From Bacteroidota bacterium (GTDB taxonomy: Bacteria > Bacteroidota > Ignavibacteria > Ignavibacteriales > Ignavibacteriaceae), in assembly GCA_022567875.1 (NCBI GenBank), contig JADFGB010000027.1, forward strand, positions 1 to 8,940: 8,940 nt of DNA, read 5' to 3'. Position 1 is the first letter of the stretch. Each line of letters begins with the position of its first letter. Positions 1 to 5,913 of this stretch are shown one piece after another. The notes under the pieces are model-generated. The model was given only the letters and a program-made list of their open reading frames with translations. It had not been told where the DNA came from and did no database searches. The position numbers and the translations under genes were made by a program.

Positions 1-264
1 AACAAGTAATGACCGCTTTCTGGATTTGGGATTATATTTAATTATATCCTTAGCCATAGGAAATTTGCCCGACTCCTCAAGAGTTGTGTAACCGGAGCCG
101 TCTTCAAGCCAGACGGCAGGTCCAAAATGGTTTAGTTTGAATTCATTTTCTTTGAAAATCCTTTCAAGAGTCAAAACATCCTGATTTTCCTGCGCTGTTA
201 TAAAACATGGTATTATTAAGATTCTCAAAACTAACGTTATAAGTAGTTTTGTTTTAAACTTCAT
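1..264 (-). CDS. Dipeptidyl peptidase IV-like S9 protease, N-terminal fragment (continues beyond the left edge)
   Basis: Exported serine protease of the prolyl oligopeptidase (S9) family, expected to remove Xaa-Pro or Xaa-Ala dipeptides from peptide N-termini in the periplasm or at the cell surface. Only 88 residues are present. They start with a signal peptide (Lys-rich MKFKTK, hydrophobic stretch, predicted cut after FITA before QEN). The mature N-terminus follows, with LTLERIF, a Trp in AVWLEDGSGYTTLEE, and DIIKYNPKSRKRSLLV. This matches the start of the DPP IV beta-propeller domain, where 'W..DG..Y..L' and 'D.V.Y....G' are typical. The catalytic domain lies outside the window, so activity cannot be judged. 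The ATG at 264 overlaps the end of the aminopeptidase P gene by 11 bp and has a good ribosome site (AGGA, 6-base spacer). One Arg interrupts the hydrophobic core of the signal peptide. Family assignment is from remembered sequence patterns and is fairly secure, but the exact subfamily is not. Confidence 0.75.
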   Translation of the reverse strand, partial: MKFKTKLLITLVLRILIIPCFITAQENQDVLTLERIFKENEFKLNHFGPAVWLEDGSGYTTLEESGKFPMAKDIIKYNPKSRKRSLLV

Positions 265-1669
265 ATGAGTTCCTTTTGTTTTTTTGTTTTTCAACATCTT
301 CAATTGTTTTAGGTTTGTTCTTGCCTATTAACTTGTATCCATCTGCTGTGATAACAAAATTTTCTTCGTTCCTGATACCGCCAAAATCTTTATAAGCTTC
401 AAGGTTATCATAATTTATAAAATCAGTAAAACGTTTTTCTGCTCTCCACATATCGATTAAAGAAGGTATAAAATAGATTCCCGGTTCAATAGTCAATACC
501 ATACCGGGGGCTAATGGTTTTGACATCCGTAATGATTTTATTCCAAACTGGGAACTCTTGGGTTTTCCTTCATACCCCACATACACTTCTCCCAAATCCT
601 CCATATCATGGACGTCGAGTCCCATCTGGTGGCCTAATCCACATGGAAAAAACATAGCATGAGCACCTAATTGTAAAGCTTCTTTGGTATCACCCTTCAT
701 TAAATCCAGATCTTTCATGCCGTCAATAATTATCCGGCAAGCTTGATAATGGATTTCCTTAAATGGTATCCCCGGCTTTAACATCTCAATAGATGCATTA
801 TGAGATGCCAAAACGATATTGTATATCTCGCTTTGACGTTCTGTAAATGAAGCGCTTACAGGCATTGTACTTGATAAATCACCTGCGTATCCCATGGCAG
901 TTTCTGCTCCGCAATCAAGAAGGAACATATCGCCTTCTTTTAATTGATTGCCGTGGTAATGATTATGCAAGGTTTCACCATGTTTCGTAGCAATAATGGG
1001 GAATGAAATATTGCCACCATCTTTTGTAGCAATCTCTTGTACTTTGGAGGCAATTTCTGATTCCAAGATGCCGGGCCGTACCATACGCATAGCAGTTACA
1101 TGCATATCAACAGTTGTATCTACTGCTTTTTCAATTTCTAATAGTTCTTCATCAGATTTAATTTCACGTTGTGCTACCACAGCTTTGATTAGTTCAACAG
1201 ATGCAGCTTTCTGGGTCTCCTTTGGATTAATATCAAGCCAGTGGAACAGCTTAATTTTATTTTCAGCACGATATGGAGGTAATAGATGTATTATCCGGCC
1301 TTTTGTCACAGCTTCTTTCAGAAATTTTTTCAGGTCGGGAATACTCCCTGTATTTTCGATACCAGTTTTCTGTGCCTGATCTTTTAGTGCGGGTTGATAT
1401 CCCATCCAAACAAAATCTTCAACAGTTAAGTCATTTCCAAAAATGTAATCTTTTCCTTCATCAACATCTACAATACCCGTTAAGCCAGCAGTATTTAGAC
1501 CAAAATAATAAAGGAAGGAACTGTCCTGCCTGAAATGATATGTGTTGTCCGTATAATTCATTGGGCTTTCGTCATTTCCCATAAATACAGTAATCCCAGA
1601 ATCGATACGAGTTTTTAAATTATGACGTCTATTTAAATAAGTTTGAACTTTGAACATAGCTTTATCCAT
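254..1669 (-). CDS. pepP: Xaa-Pro aminopeptidase (aminopeptidase P, M24B metallopeptidase)
   Basis: Cuts off the N-terminal residue preceding proline, using two metal ions (usually Mn), in the cytoplasm; no signal peptide is visible. Residues about 5-140 form the aminopeptidase P N-terminal domain (GNDESPMNYTDNTYHFRQDS, then FLYYFGL). The pita-bread catalytic domain follows at about 170-450. All five metal ligands expected for M24B are visible: D252 in LLDCGAE, D264 in YAGDLSS, H347 in GLGHQMG, E395 in TIEPGIYF and E435 in GIRNEEN. HNHYHGN at 235-241 supplies the active-site His region. The length of 471 residues is normal. Met1 (1669) and Met5 (1657) are both possible starts. Each has a GGA upstream, and MFKVQTYL is the more familiar N-terminus, so the true protein may be four residues shorter. 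It overlaps the downstream DPP IV-like gene, so the two proline-specific peptidases are probably co-expressed. Confidence 0.93.
   Translation of the reverse strand: MDKAMFKVQTYLNRRHNLKTRIDSGITVFMGNDESPMNYTDNTYHFRQDSSFLYYFGLNTAGLTGIVDVDEGKDYIFGNDLTVEDFVWMGYQPALKDQAQKTGIENTGSIPDLKKFLKEAVTKGRIIHLLPPYRAENKIKLFHWLDINPKETQKAASVELIKAVVAQREIKSDEELLEIEKAVDTTVDMHVTAMRMVRPGILESEIASKVQEIATKDGGNISFPIIATKHGETLHNHYHGNQLKEGDMFLLDCGAETAMGYAGDLSSTMPVSASFTERQSEIYNIVLASHNASIEMLKPGIPFKEIHYQACRIIIDGMKDLDLMKGDTKEALQLGAHAMFFPCGLGHQMGLDVHDMEDLGEVYVGYEGKPKSSQFGIKSLRMSKPLAPGMVLTIEPGIYFIPSLIDMWRAEKRFTDFINYDNLEAYKDFGGIRNEENFVITADGYKLIGKNKPKTIEDVEKQKNKRNSYEV
271..277 (-). promoter_or_regulatory. Ribosome binding site for the DPP IV-like gene
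   Basis: On the minus strand AAAAGGA stands six bases before the ATG at 264. It lies inside the last codons of the upstream aminopeptidase gene, whose stop codon comes just after the new start. This supports the ATG at 264 and suggests translational coupling. Confidence 0.55.
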
Positions 1670-1742
1670 TCAAATCCATTTTTTCTTGGTTTACATCCCA
1701 TAAACTCTCCATGTTGATTTAGCTTTATAACATATTATTAAC

Positions 1743-1781
1743 CTGCAAGATTAACAATTATATTGTAACGATATCTTGCAG
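1743..1781. repeat. Inverted repeat in the divergent promoter region (possible operator or hairpin)
   Basis: Perfect 9-bp arms CTGCAAGAT (1743-1751) and ATCTTGCAG (1773-1781) are separated by 21 bp. Nested inside, but off-centre by two bases, is a second inverted repeat, ACAAT (1754-1758) and ATTGT (1762-1766). There is no T-tract after it, so it is not a classical terminator. Its position between two divergent promoters, with the right arm covering a candidate -35 hexamer, fits a regulator binding site. The regulator is unknown and the function is inferred. Confidence 0.5.
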
Positions 1782-1804
1782 AAATATTGGTTTTAAATTA
1801 TAAT
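1776..1804 (+). promoter_or_regulatory. Candidate vegetative promoter for dcp
   Basis: TTGCAG (1776-1781), a 17-base spacer and TATAAT (1799-1804) match the general bacterial -35/-10 pattern at ideal spacing. Transcription would begin near 1811 and give a leader of about 100 bases. The -35 hexamer lies inside the right arm of the inverted repeat. Bacteroidota sigma factors often prefer a different pattern (TTTG and TAnnTTTG), so the match may be fortuitous in AT-rich DNA. Confidence 0.4.
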
Positions 1805-1822
1805 TACTATTGTCTAATAACA

Positions 1823-1836
1823 AATGACCAATGACC
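1823..1836. repeat. Two tandem copies of the heptamer AATGACC
   Basis: AATGACC occurs twice head to tail and is followed by AAAT. With only two copies this is a minor simple repeat in the leader of dcp; no function is claimed. Confidence 0.4.
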
Positions 1837-1912
1837 AAATCCTTTTTTATCTTTTCCGTATTATACTTATTTTAAAAGTCTATTTAAAACCAAAAAATAG
1901 GAATATATTGCA

Positions 1913-4012
1913 ATGAAAAAATCAATTTATCTTTTTTTAATATTAGGACTAATTTCTATGTCTTGCACAAACAAAGTTTCAAATCCATTTTTAGTCGAGT
2001 GGAATACACCTTTCCAGACTCCTCCTTTTGATAAAATTAAAACCGAACACTATGTACCTGCTTTCAAAGAAGGCATCAAACTGCACAACAATGAGATTAA
2101 AAAAATAGCAGGCAACAAAGATGCCCCGTCTTTTCAAAATACAATTGAAGCATTGGACTACAGCGGTAAAATTTTAACAAGAGTCCGCAGAGTTTTTAGC
2201 GGTATGAACGAAGCGATGACAAACGATGAAATGGGAAAGATATCAAAAGAGATTTCAACCCTTCGTTCAAATCATAGAGATGACATTTTTCTGAATGCAA
2301 AACTTTTTGAAAGAGTTAAAGCAGTCAACCTGCAAAAAGATAAATTAGGTTTAAATAAAGAACAGCAGATGCTTATGAATAAATATTACAGTGGGTTTGT
2401 TCGCGGCGGTGCAAATTTAAGTGACAGAGATAAAGAAGCTTTCCGTAAACTTAACACAGAAATTTCATTGCTTACTTTAAAATTCGGTGAAAATGTATTA
2501 AGTGAAATTAACAAATTTGAATTAATAATAGATAAAAAAGAAGACCTTGCCGGTCTGCCGCAAGGTGTAATTGATGCTGCAGTCACAACAGCAAAAGAGA
2601 ATGGCTACACAGGCAAATGGATATTTACAATTCACAAACCAAGTATGATCCCCTTTTTACAATATGCAAAAAACAGGAAATTAAGAGAAAAAATTTATTA
2701 CGCTTACACTCACAAGGGTGATAACAATAACGAATTTGATAATAAAAAAATATTATCACAAATTGCATCTCTCAGATTAAAAAGAGCAAATCTTCTCGGC
2801 TACAAAACTCACGCAGGTTATGTGCTTGATGATCAGATGGCAAAGAAACCCGAGAATGTATATGAATTGTTGAACAAGGTTTGGTCACCTGCCGTAAAAG
2901 TAGCCAAAAAAGAACTTACAGAAATGCAGAAAATTATTTACAAAGAAGGAAACAAATTCAAACTTGCTTCGTGGGACTGGTGGTATTACAGCGAAAAATT
3001 AAAGAAACAAAAATATGATTTAGACGAAGAACAACTAAGACCTTATTTCAAATTAGAAAATGTAATCAACGGAGTATTTGATTTAGCTGCAACTTTGTTT
3101 GATATTCAATTTGTTGAAAGAAAAGATATACCAAAATATCACCCCGAAGTAAAAACTTTTGAGGTGAAAGACAAACAGGGCAATCACATTGCTATACTTT
3201 TCACAGATTACTTCCCCCGAACAAGTAAACGAGGCGGTGCCTGGATGGATGCATTCAGAAAACAAAGCAAAGAAAACGGGAAGTTTATTCATCCTGTTAT
3301 TTATAATGTTGGTAATTTTACTAAACCTACTCCAGGCAAACCCTCACTTTTAAGTGTTGATGAAGTGATAACTTTATTCCACGAATTTGGACACGCCATT
3401 CACGGAATGCTTTCAGACTGCACTTATGAAGCAATATCAGGTACAGATACACCGAGAGATTTTGTTGAGTTCCCTTCTCAGGTAATGGAAAATTGGGCAA
3501 TGCATCCCGATGTGTTAAAAAAATATGCAAAACATTTTGAGACCGGGAAAGTAATCCCCATAAATTTAATTGAAAAGATCACAAACAGCAGCAAGTTTAA
3601 TCAAGGGTTTGAAACTGTTGAATATTTAGCTGCTTCGTATTTGGATATGGCATGGTACACAATCACCGATACAACTTTAATGGATGCTGCAAAATTTGAG
3701 AATAAAACTTTAAATGATTTAGGATTGATTCCGGAAATTTATTCAAGGTACAGAAGTACATATTTCAACCATATTTTTTCCGGTGATTATTCTTCCGGAT
3801 ATTACAGCTATATATGGTCAGAAGTTTTAGATGCTGATGCATTTGCAGCATTTGTAGAAAGCGGAGATGTTTACAACAAGGAATTAGCGGGCAGATACAA
3901 AAAGTATATTCTTTCATCGGGCGGAACTGATGATGCAATGACACTTTACAAAAAGTTCAGAGGCAAAGACCCCATTATTGAACCGTTGTTGAAAAGACGC
4001 GGTTTGAAATAA
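1913..4012 (+). CDS. dcp: Peptidyl-dipeptidase Dcp, M3 family zinc metallopeptidase, predicted lipoprotein
   Basis: Releases dipeptides from the C-terminus of oligopeptides. The first 18 residues form a lipoprotein-like signal (MKKS, hydrophobic core, LISMSC), so the mature protein probably starts at lipid-modified C18 and acts at the cell envelope. The lipobox is loose (S-M-S before the Cys), so this is likely rather than certain. The mature start NPFLVEWNTPFQTPPFDKIK is typical of Dcp-type M3 enzymes. The zinc site is complete: HEFGH at 490-494 (H490, E491 catalytic, H494) with the third ligand E519 in RDFVEFPSQ, 28 residues after E491 as in thimet oligopeptidase. The substrate loop HIFSGDYSSGYYSYIWSEV (about 620-638) is intact. 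The length of 699 residues is normal. Divergent from the proline-peptidase operon, it would feed the same peptide breakdown from the other end of the chain. M3 oligopeptidase A is the alternative, but the N-terminus favours Dcp. Confidence 0.93.
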   Translation: MKKSIYLFLILGLISMSCTNKVSNPFLVEWNTPFQTPPFDKIKTEHYVPAFKEGIKLHNNEIKKIAGNKDAPSFQNTIEALDYSGKILTRVRRVFSGMNEAMTNDEMGKISKEISTLRSNHRDDIFLNAKLFERVKAVNLQKDKLGLNKEQQMLMNKYYSGFVRGGANLSDRDKEAFRKLNTEISLLTLKFGENVLSEINKFELIIDKKEDLAGLPQGVIDAAVTTAKENGYTGKWIFTIHKPSMIPFLQYAKNRKLREKIYYAYTHKGDNNNEFDNKKILSQIASLRLKRANLLGYKTHAGYVLDDQMAKKPENVYELLNKVWSPAVKVAKKELTEMQKIIYKEGNKFKLASWDWWYYSEKLKKQKYDLDEEQLRPYFKLENVINGVFDLAATLFDIQFVERKDIPKYHPEVKTFEVKDKQGNHIAILFTDYFPRTSKRGGAWMDAFRKQSKENGKFIHPVIYNVGNFTKPTPGKPSLLSVDEVITLFHEFGHAIHGMLSDCTYEAISGTDTPRDFVEFPSQVMENWAMHPDVLKKYAKHFETGKVIPINLIEKITNSSKFNQGFETVEYLAASYLDMAWYTITDTTLMDAAKFENKTLNDLGLIPEIYSRYRSTYFNHIFSGDYSSGYYSYIWSEVLDADAFAAFVESGDVYNKELAGRYKKYILSSGGTDDAMTLYKKFRGKDPIIEPLLKRRGLK

Positions 4013-4205
4013 ATATTAATAAGCAACCTCCGAGGTTTTTAAGAATAGAGGAACGATAACTGTTAAAAATTAATTCTTAATATTGTAACCTCGGAGGTTA
4101 CTTTAAACTTAGAAAACATAACTTAACAATCACTGACAAATCTTAATTGTACATTGTAAATTATTAATTAACCTTTTCCCGTTACTCTTTTCAATAGATA
4201 CTCTC
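4013..4205. other. Intergenic region between convergent genes
   Basis: This stretch of 193 bp separates the ends of dcp and the glutamate-synthase-domain gene. Its left half is filled by the inverted-repeat element at 4021-4103. The right half (4104-4205) is AT-rich, with no open frame, hairpin or T-tract that I can support. No classical terminator was recognised for either gene. Confidence 0.6.
4021..4103. repeat. Palindromic inverted-repeat element downstream of dcp (REP/MITE-like or terminator hairpin)
   Basis: AACCTCCGAGGTT (4025-4037) and AACCTCGGAGGTT (4087-4099) are exact reverse complements. Each is also a palindrome by itself around one central base. The outer pairing extends through AAG (4021-4023) with CTT (4101-4103), with one mismatch between. 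A second pair of arms, TAAGAAT (4040-4046) and ATTCTTA (4073-4079), lies just inside, leaving a 26-base loop. The result is a long stem with an internal bulge. It is GC-richer than its surroundings and begins 8 bp after the dcp stop. It could end transcription from both sides or be a copy of a small dispersed repeat. Only one copy is in the window, so the choice is open. Confidence 0.6.
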
Positions 4206-5780
4206 TTAATTAATAGAAAAAAACGTTCTATATTTATCCGGGATTTCCACAGAATTAAGCAAACATCCTTTTTTAATAGGCGGATATAATTCCAAATAGT
4301 TACTAACTTTTGCCATACTAATTCTTCTATTAATATGGGTTCTATTTAATTCAGATGGTGAATTTAATCCACACGCTTCAACTAATTCAATCAAACTTTT
4401 CAATGTCTGATGATGAAAGTTAGCAACTCTCACAGATTTATCATTAACATTTAGTCCTTTCATTAGAGATATATCCTGTGTAGCAACACCTACAGGGCAA
4501 GTATTTTTGTTGCATCTTAAAGCCTGAATGCAACCCAAAGCCATCATCATTCCTCTTGCTGAATTACAAAGGTCTGCTCCCAGGGCTAATATTCTTGCAA
4601 TATGAAAACTTGAAGTAATTTTACCGGATGCAATTATATTAATATCCTTTTTCAAATCAAAGCCAGTAAGAGTATCATAAACAAAACAAAGCCCTTCTCT
4701 TAGGGGATATCCCATTGAATTTGTAAATTCAACGGGAGCTGCACCAGTGCCGCCTTCCCCGCCATCGACTGTAATAAAATCAGGTTTTATTCCGGTTTCT
4801 AACATCGCTTTACAAATATCAATAAACTCTTTTTTTCTGCCAAGACAAAGCTTAAATCCTATTGGTTTTCCGTTTGATAGTTCCCTTAATTTTTTTATAA
4901 ATTCTACAAGTTCTGTCGGATTTGAAAAAGCTGTATGACCTGGAGGTGATAAAACTTCTGTATGTGGTTCAACACCTCTAATCCTAGCAATTTCCCCAGT
5001 GTTTTTAATAGCAGGTAATATTCCCCCGTGTCCGGGTTTGGCACCTTGAGAAATTTTAATTTCTATCATTTTTACATTAAATAAATTAGACTTTTCCTCG
5101 AATAATTTTGGATCAAAGTTGCCATCTTTGTTTCTACAACCAAAATAAGCAGTTCCAATTTGCCAAACTAAATCTCCTTCACTTTCTAAGTGGTATCTGC
5201 TTATTCCACCTTCGCCGGTATTATGATAAAAATTATCTATTTTTGCCCCTTTATTTAATGCTGAAATTGCATTTTTGCTTAATGAACCAAAACTCATTGC
5301 AGATATATTTAATATACTTGCAGAATATGGTTGCTTACAATCGGGGCCACCAATAGTTACTCTTGGTAATACTTTTTCAACTTCATTTTTCTTTGGATAA
5401 ATTGAATGTTCCATCCATTCATATCCTGCTCTGTAAACATCCATTTGAGTACCAAATGGAGTTGTGTCCGTAACTTTTTTTGCTCTTTGGTAAACAAGTG
5501 TACGGAATAAACGATTAAAAGGTCTACCTTCCGTGTCAGTTTCAACAAAATATTGCATTATTTCTGGGCGAATTTCTTCTAATAGATACCTTAAATGCCC
5601 TATAACAGGAAAGTTTCTTCTTATTGCGTGGTGTTTTTGTAAAGAATCAAAAACACCTAGTAAAATAATTGGTCCAAATATTAAAGAGATCCACCAAATA
5701 TTAGGAAAGAAGTAAATTAAATCAGTAATAATAACTATTAAAAATACTGAGATTAATACAAATATTTGTTTTACACTCAT
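4206..5780 (-). CDS. Membrane-anchored FMN-binding glutamate synthase-domain protein
   Basis: Belongs to the stand-alone GltS_FMN family (COG0069), related to the synthase half of glutamate synthase, which makes glutamate from 2-oxoglutarate and ammonia. There is no N-terminal glutaminase domain. Instead, residues 5-25 and 28-46 form two hydrophobic helices that should anchor it to the inner membrane. The FMN barrel covers about 135-470, with SQGAKPGHGG (245-254), DGGEGGTGAAP (339-349), ASGKIT (384-389) and GADLCNSARG (401-410). The three 3Fe-4S cysteines keep the glutamate synthase spacing C-x5-C-x4-C at C417, C423 and C428, followed by PVGVATQ. Redox activity is therefore plausible, but the substrate and electron partner of this subfamily are not evident here, and it may not make glutamate at all. 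The start at 5780 has AAAGGG seven bases upstream. It is divergent from the histidine kinase gene and convergent with dcp. Confidence 0.88.
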   Translation of the reverse strand: MSVKQIFVLISVFLIVIITDLIYFFPNIWWISLIFGPIILLGVFDSLQKHHAIRRNFPVIGHLRYLLEEIRPEIMQYFVETDTEGRPFNRLFRTLVYQRAKKVTDTTPFGTQMDVYRAGYEWMEHSIYPKKNEVEKVLPRVTIGGPDCKQPYSASILNISAMSFGSLSKNAISALNKGAKIDNFYHNTGEGGISRYHLESEGDLVWQIGTAYFGCRNKDGNFDPKLFEEKSNLFNVKMIEIKISQGAKPGHGGILPAIKNTGEIARIRGVEPHTEVLSPPGHTAFSNPTELVEFIKKLRELSNGKPIGFKLCLGRKKEFIDICKAMLETGIKPDFITVDGGEGGTGAAPVEFTNSMGYPLREGLCFVYDTLTGFDLKKDINIIASGKITSSFHIARILALGADLCNSARGMMMALGCIQALRCNKNTCPVGVATQDISLMKGLNVNDKSVRVANFHHQTLKSLIELVEACGLNSPSELNRTHINRRISMAKVSNYLELYPPIKKGCLLNSVEIPDKYRTFFSIN

Positions 5781-5913
5781 TTATCAGCCCTTTAAATTTT
5801 TAATATTATAGAAGAAAAAGAAATTAGTTTTAATCAATATAATAATATAGCTATGAAAATAGTTTATATTTTTTAATTGAATAAATAGTAGATTTGAAAT
5901 TATATTTAATTAA
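5781..5913. other. Divergent intergenic region between the glutamate synthase-domain gene and the histidine kinase
   Basis: A very AT-rich spacer of about 133 bp. On the minus strand a TATAAT (5810-5805) lies 24 bases before the start of the synthase-domain gene, but no -35 sits at normal spacing (TTGATT is 21 bases away). On the plus strand TATAAT occurs at 5838-5843, also without a good -35. No sigma-54 site (GG-N10-GC) was found, so the adjacent sigma-54 activator is not shown to act here. Confidence 0.4.

Larger units (their letters stand above)
1670..1912. other. Divergent intergenic region between the aminopeptidase P and dcp genes
   Basis: This AT-rich spacer of 243 bp must hold the promoters for both directions. 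It contains the inverted repeat at 1743-1781, a candidate dcp promoter at 1776-1804 and a short heptamer repeat at 1823-1836, listed separately. The dcp start has AGGA at 1899-1902, ten bases before the ATG, which is a rather long spacing. No small gene with convincing coding features was seen. Confidence 0.6.

Noticed and set aside
996..1533. Two overlapping plus-strand open frames of 127 and 86 codons opposite the aminopeptidase gene
   Set aside because: They lie antisense to a gene with a complete catalytic motif set, show low-complexity Ser/Ile/Leu-rich translations, and have no recognisable domain.
2386..3530. Minus-strand open frames of 66-69 codons opposite dcp
   Set aside because: They are antisense shadows of a well-supported M3 peptidase gene with no motifs of their own.
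4025..4042. AACCTCCGAGGTT followed by a short T-run, as a simple intrinsic terminator of dcp
   Set aside because: The 13-mer alone has a one-base centre and cannot close fully as a hairpin. Only five T follow. The longer pairing with 4087-4099 explains it better.
5038..5060. TTTGGCACCTTGAG resembling a sigma-54 promoter
   Set aside because: It lacks the GC of the -12 element at the required distance and lies inside a coding region.
4747..5715. Short frames on either strand across the glutamate synthase-domain gene
   Set aside because: All lie within a single intact coding region, and their translations carry no family signature.
5853..5876. ATG at 5853 as the kinase start
   Set aside because: Its frame stops after seven codons (ATG to TAA) and is not the kinase frame.
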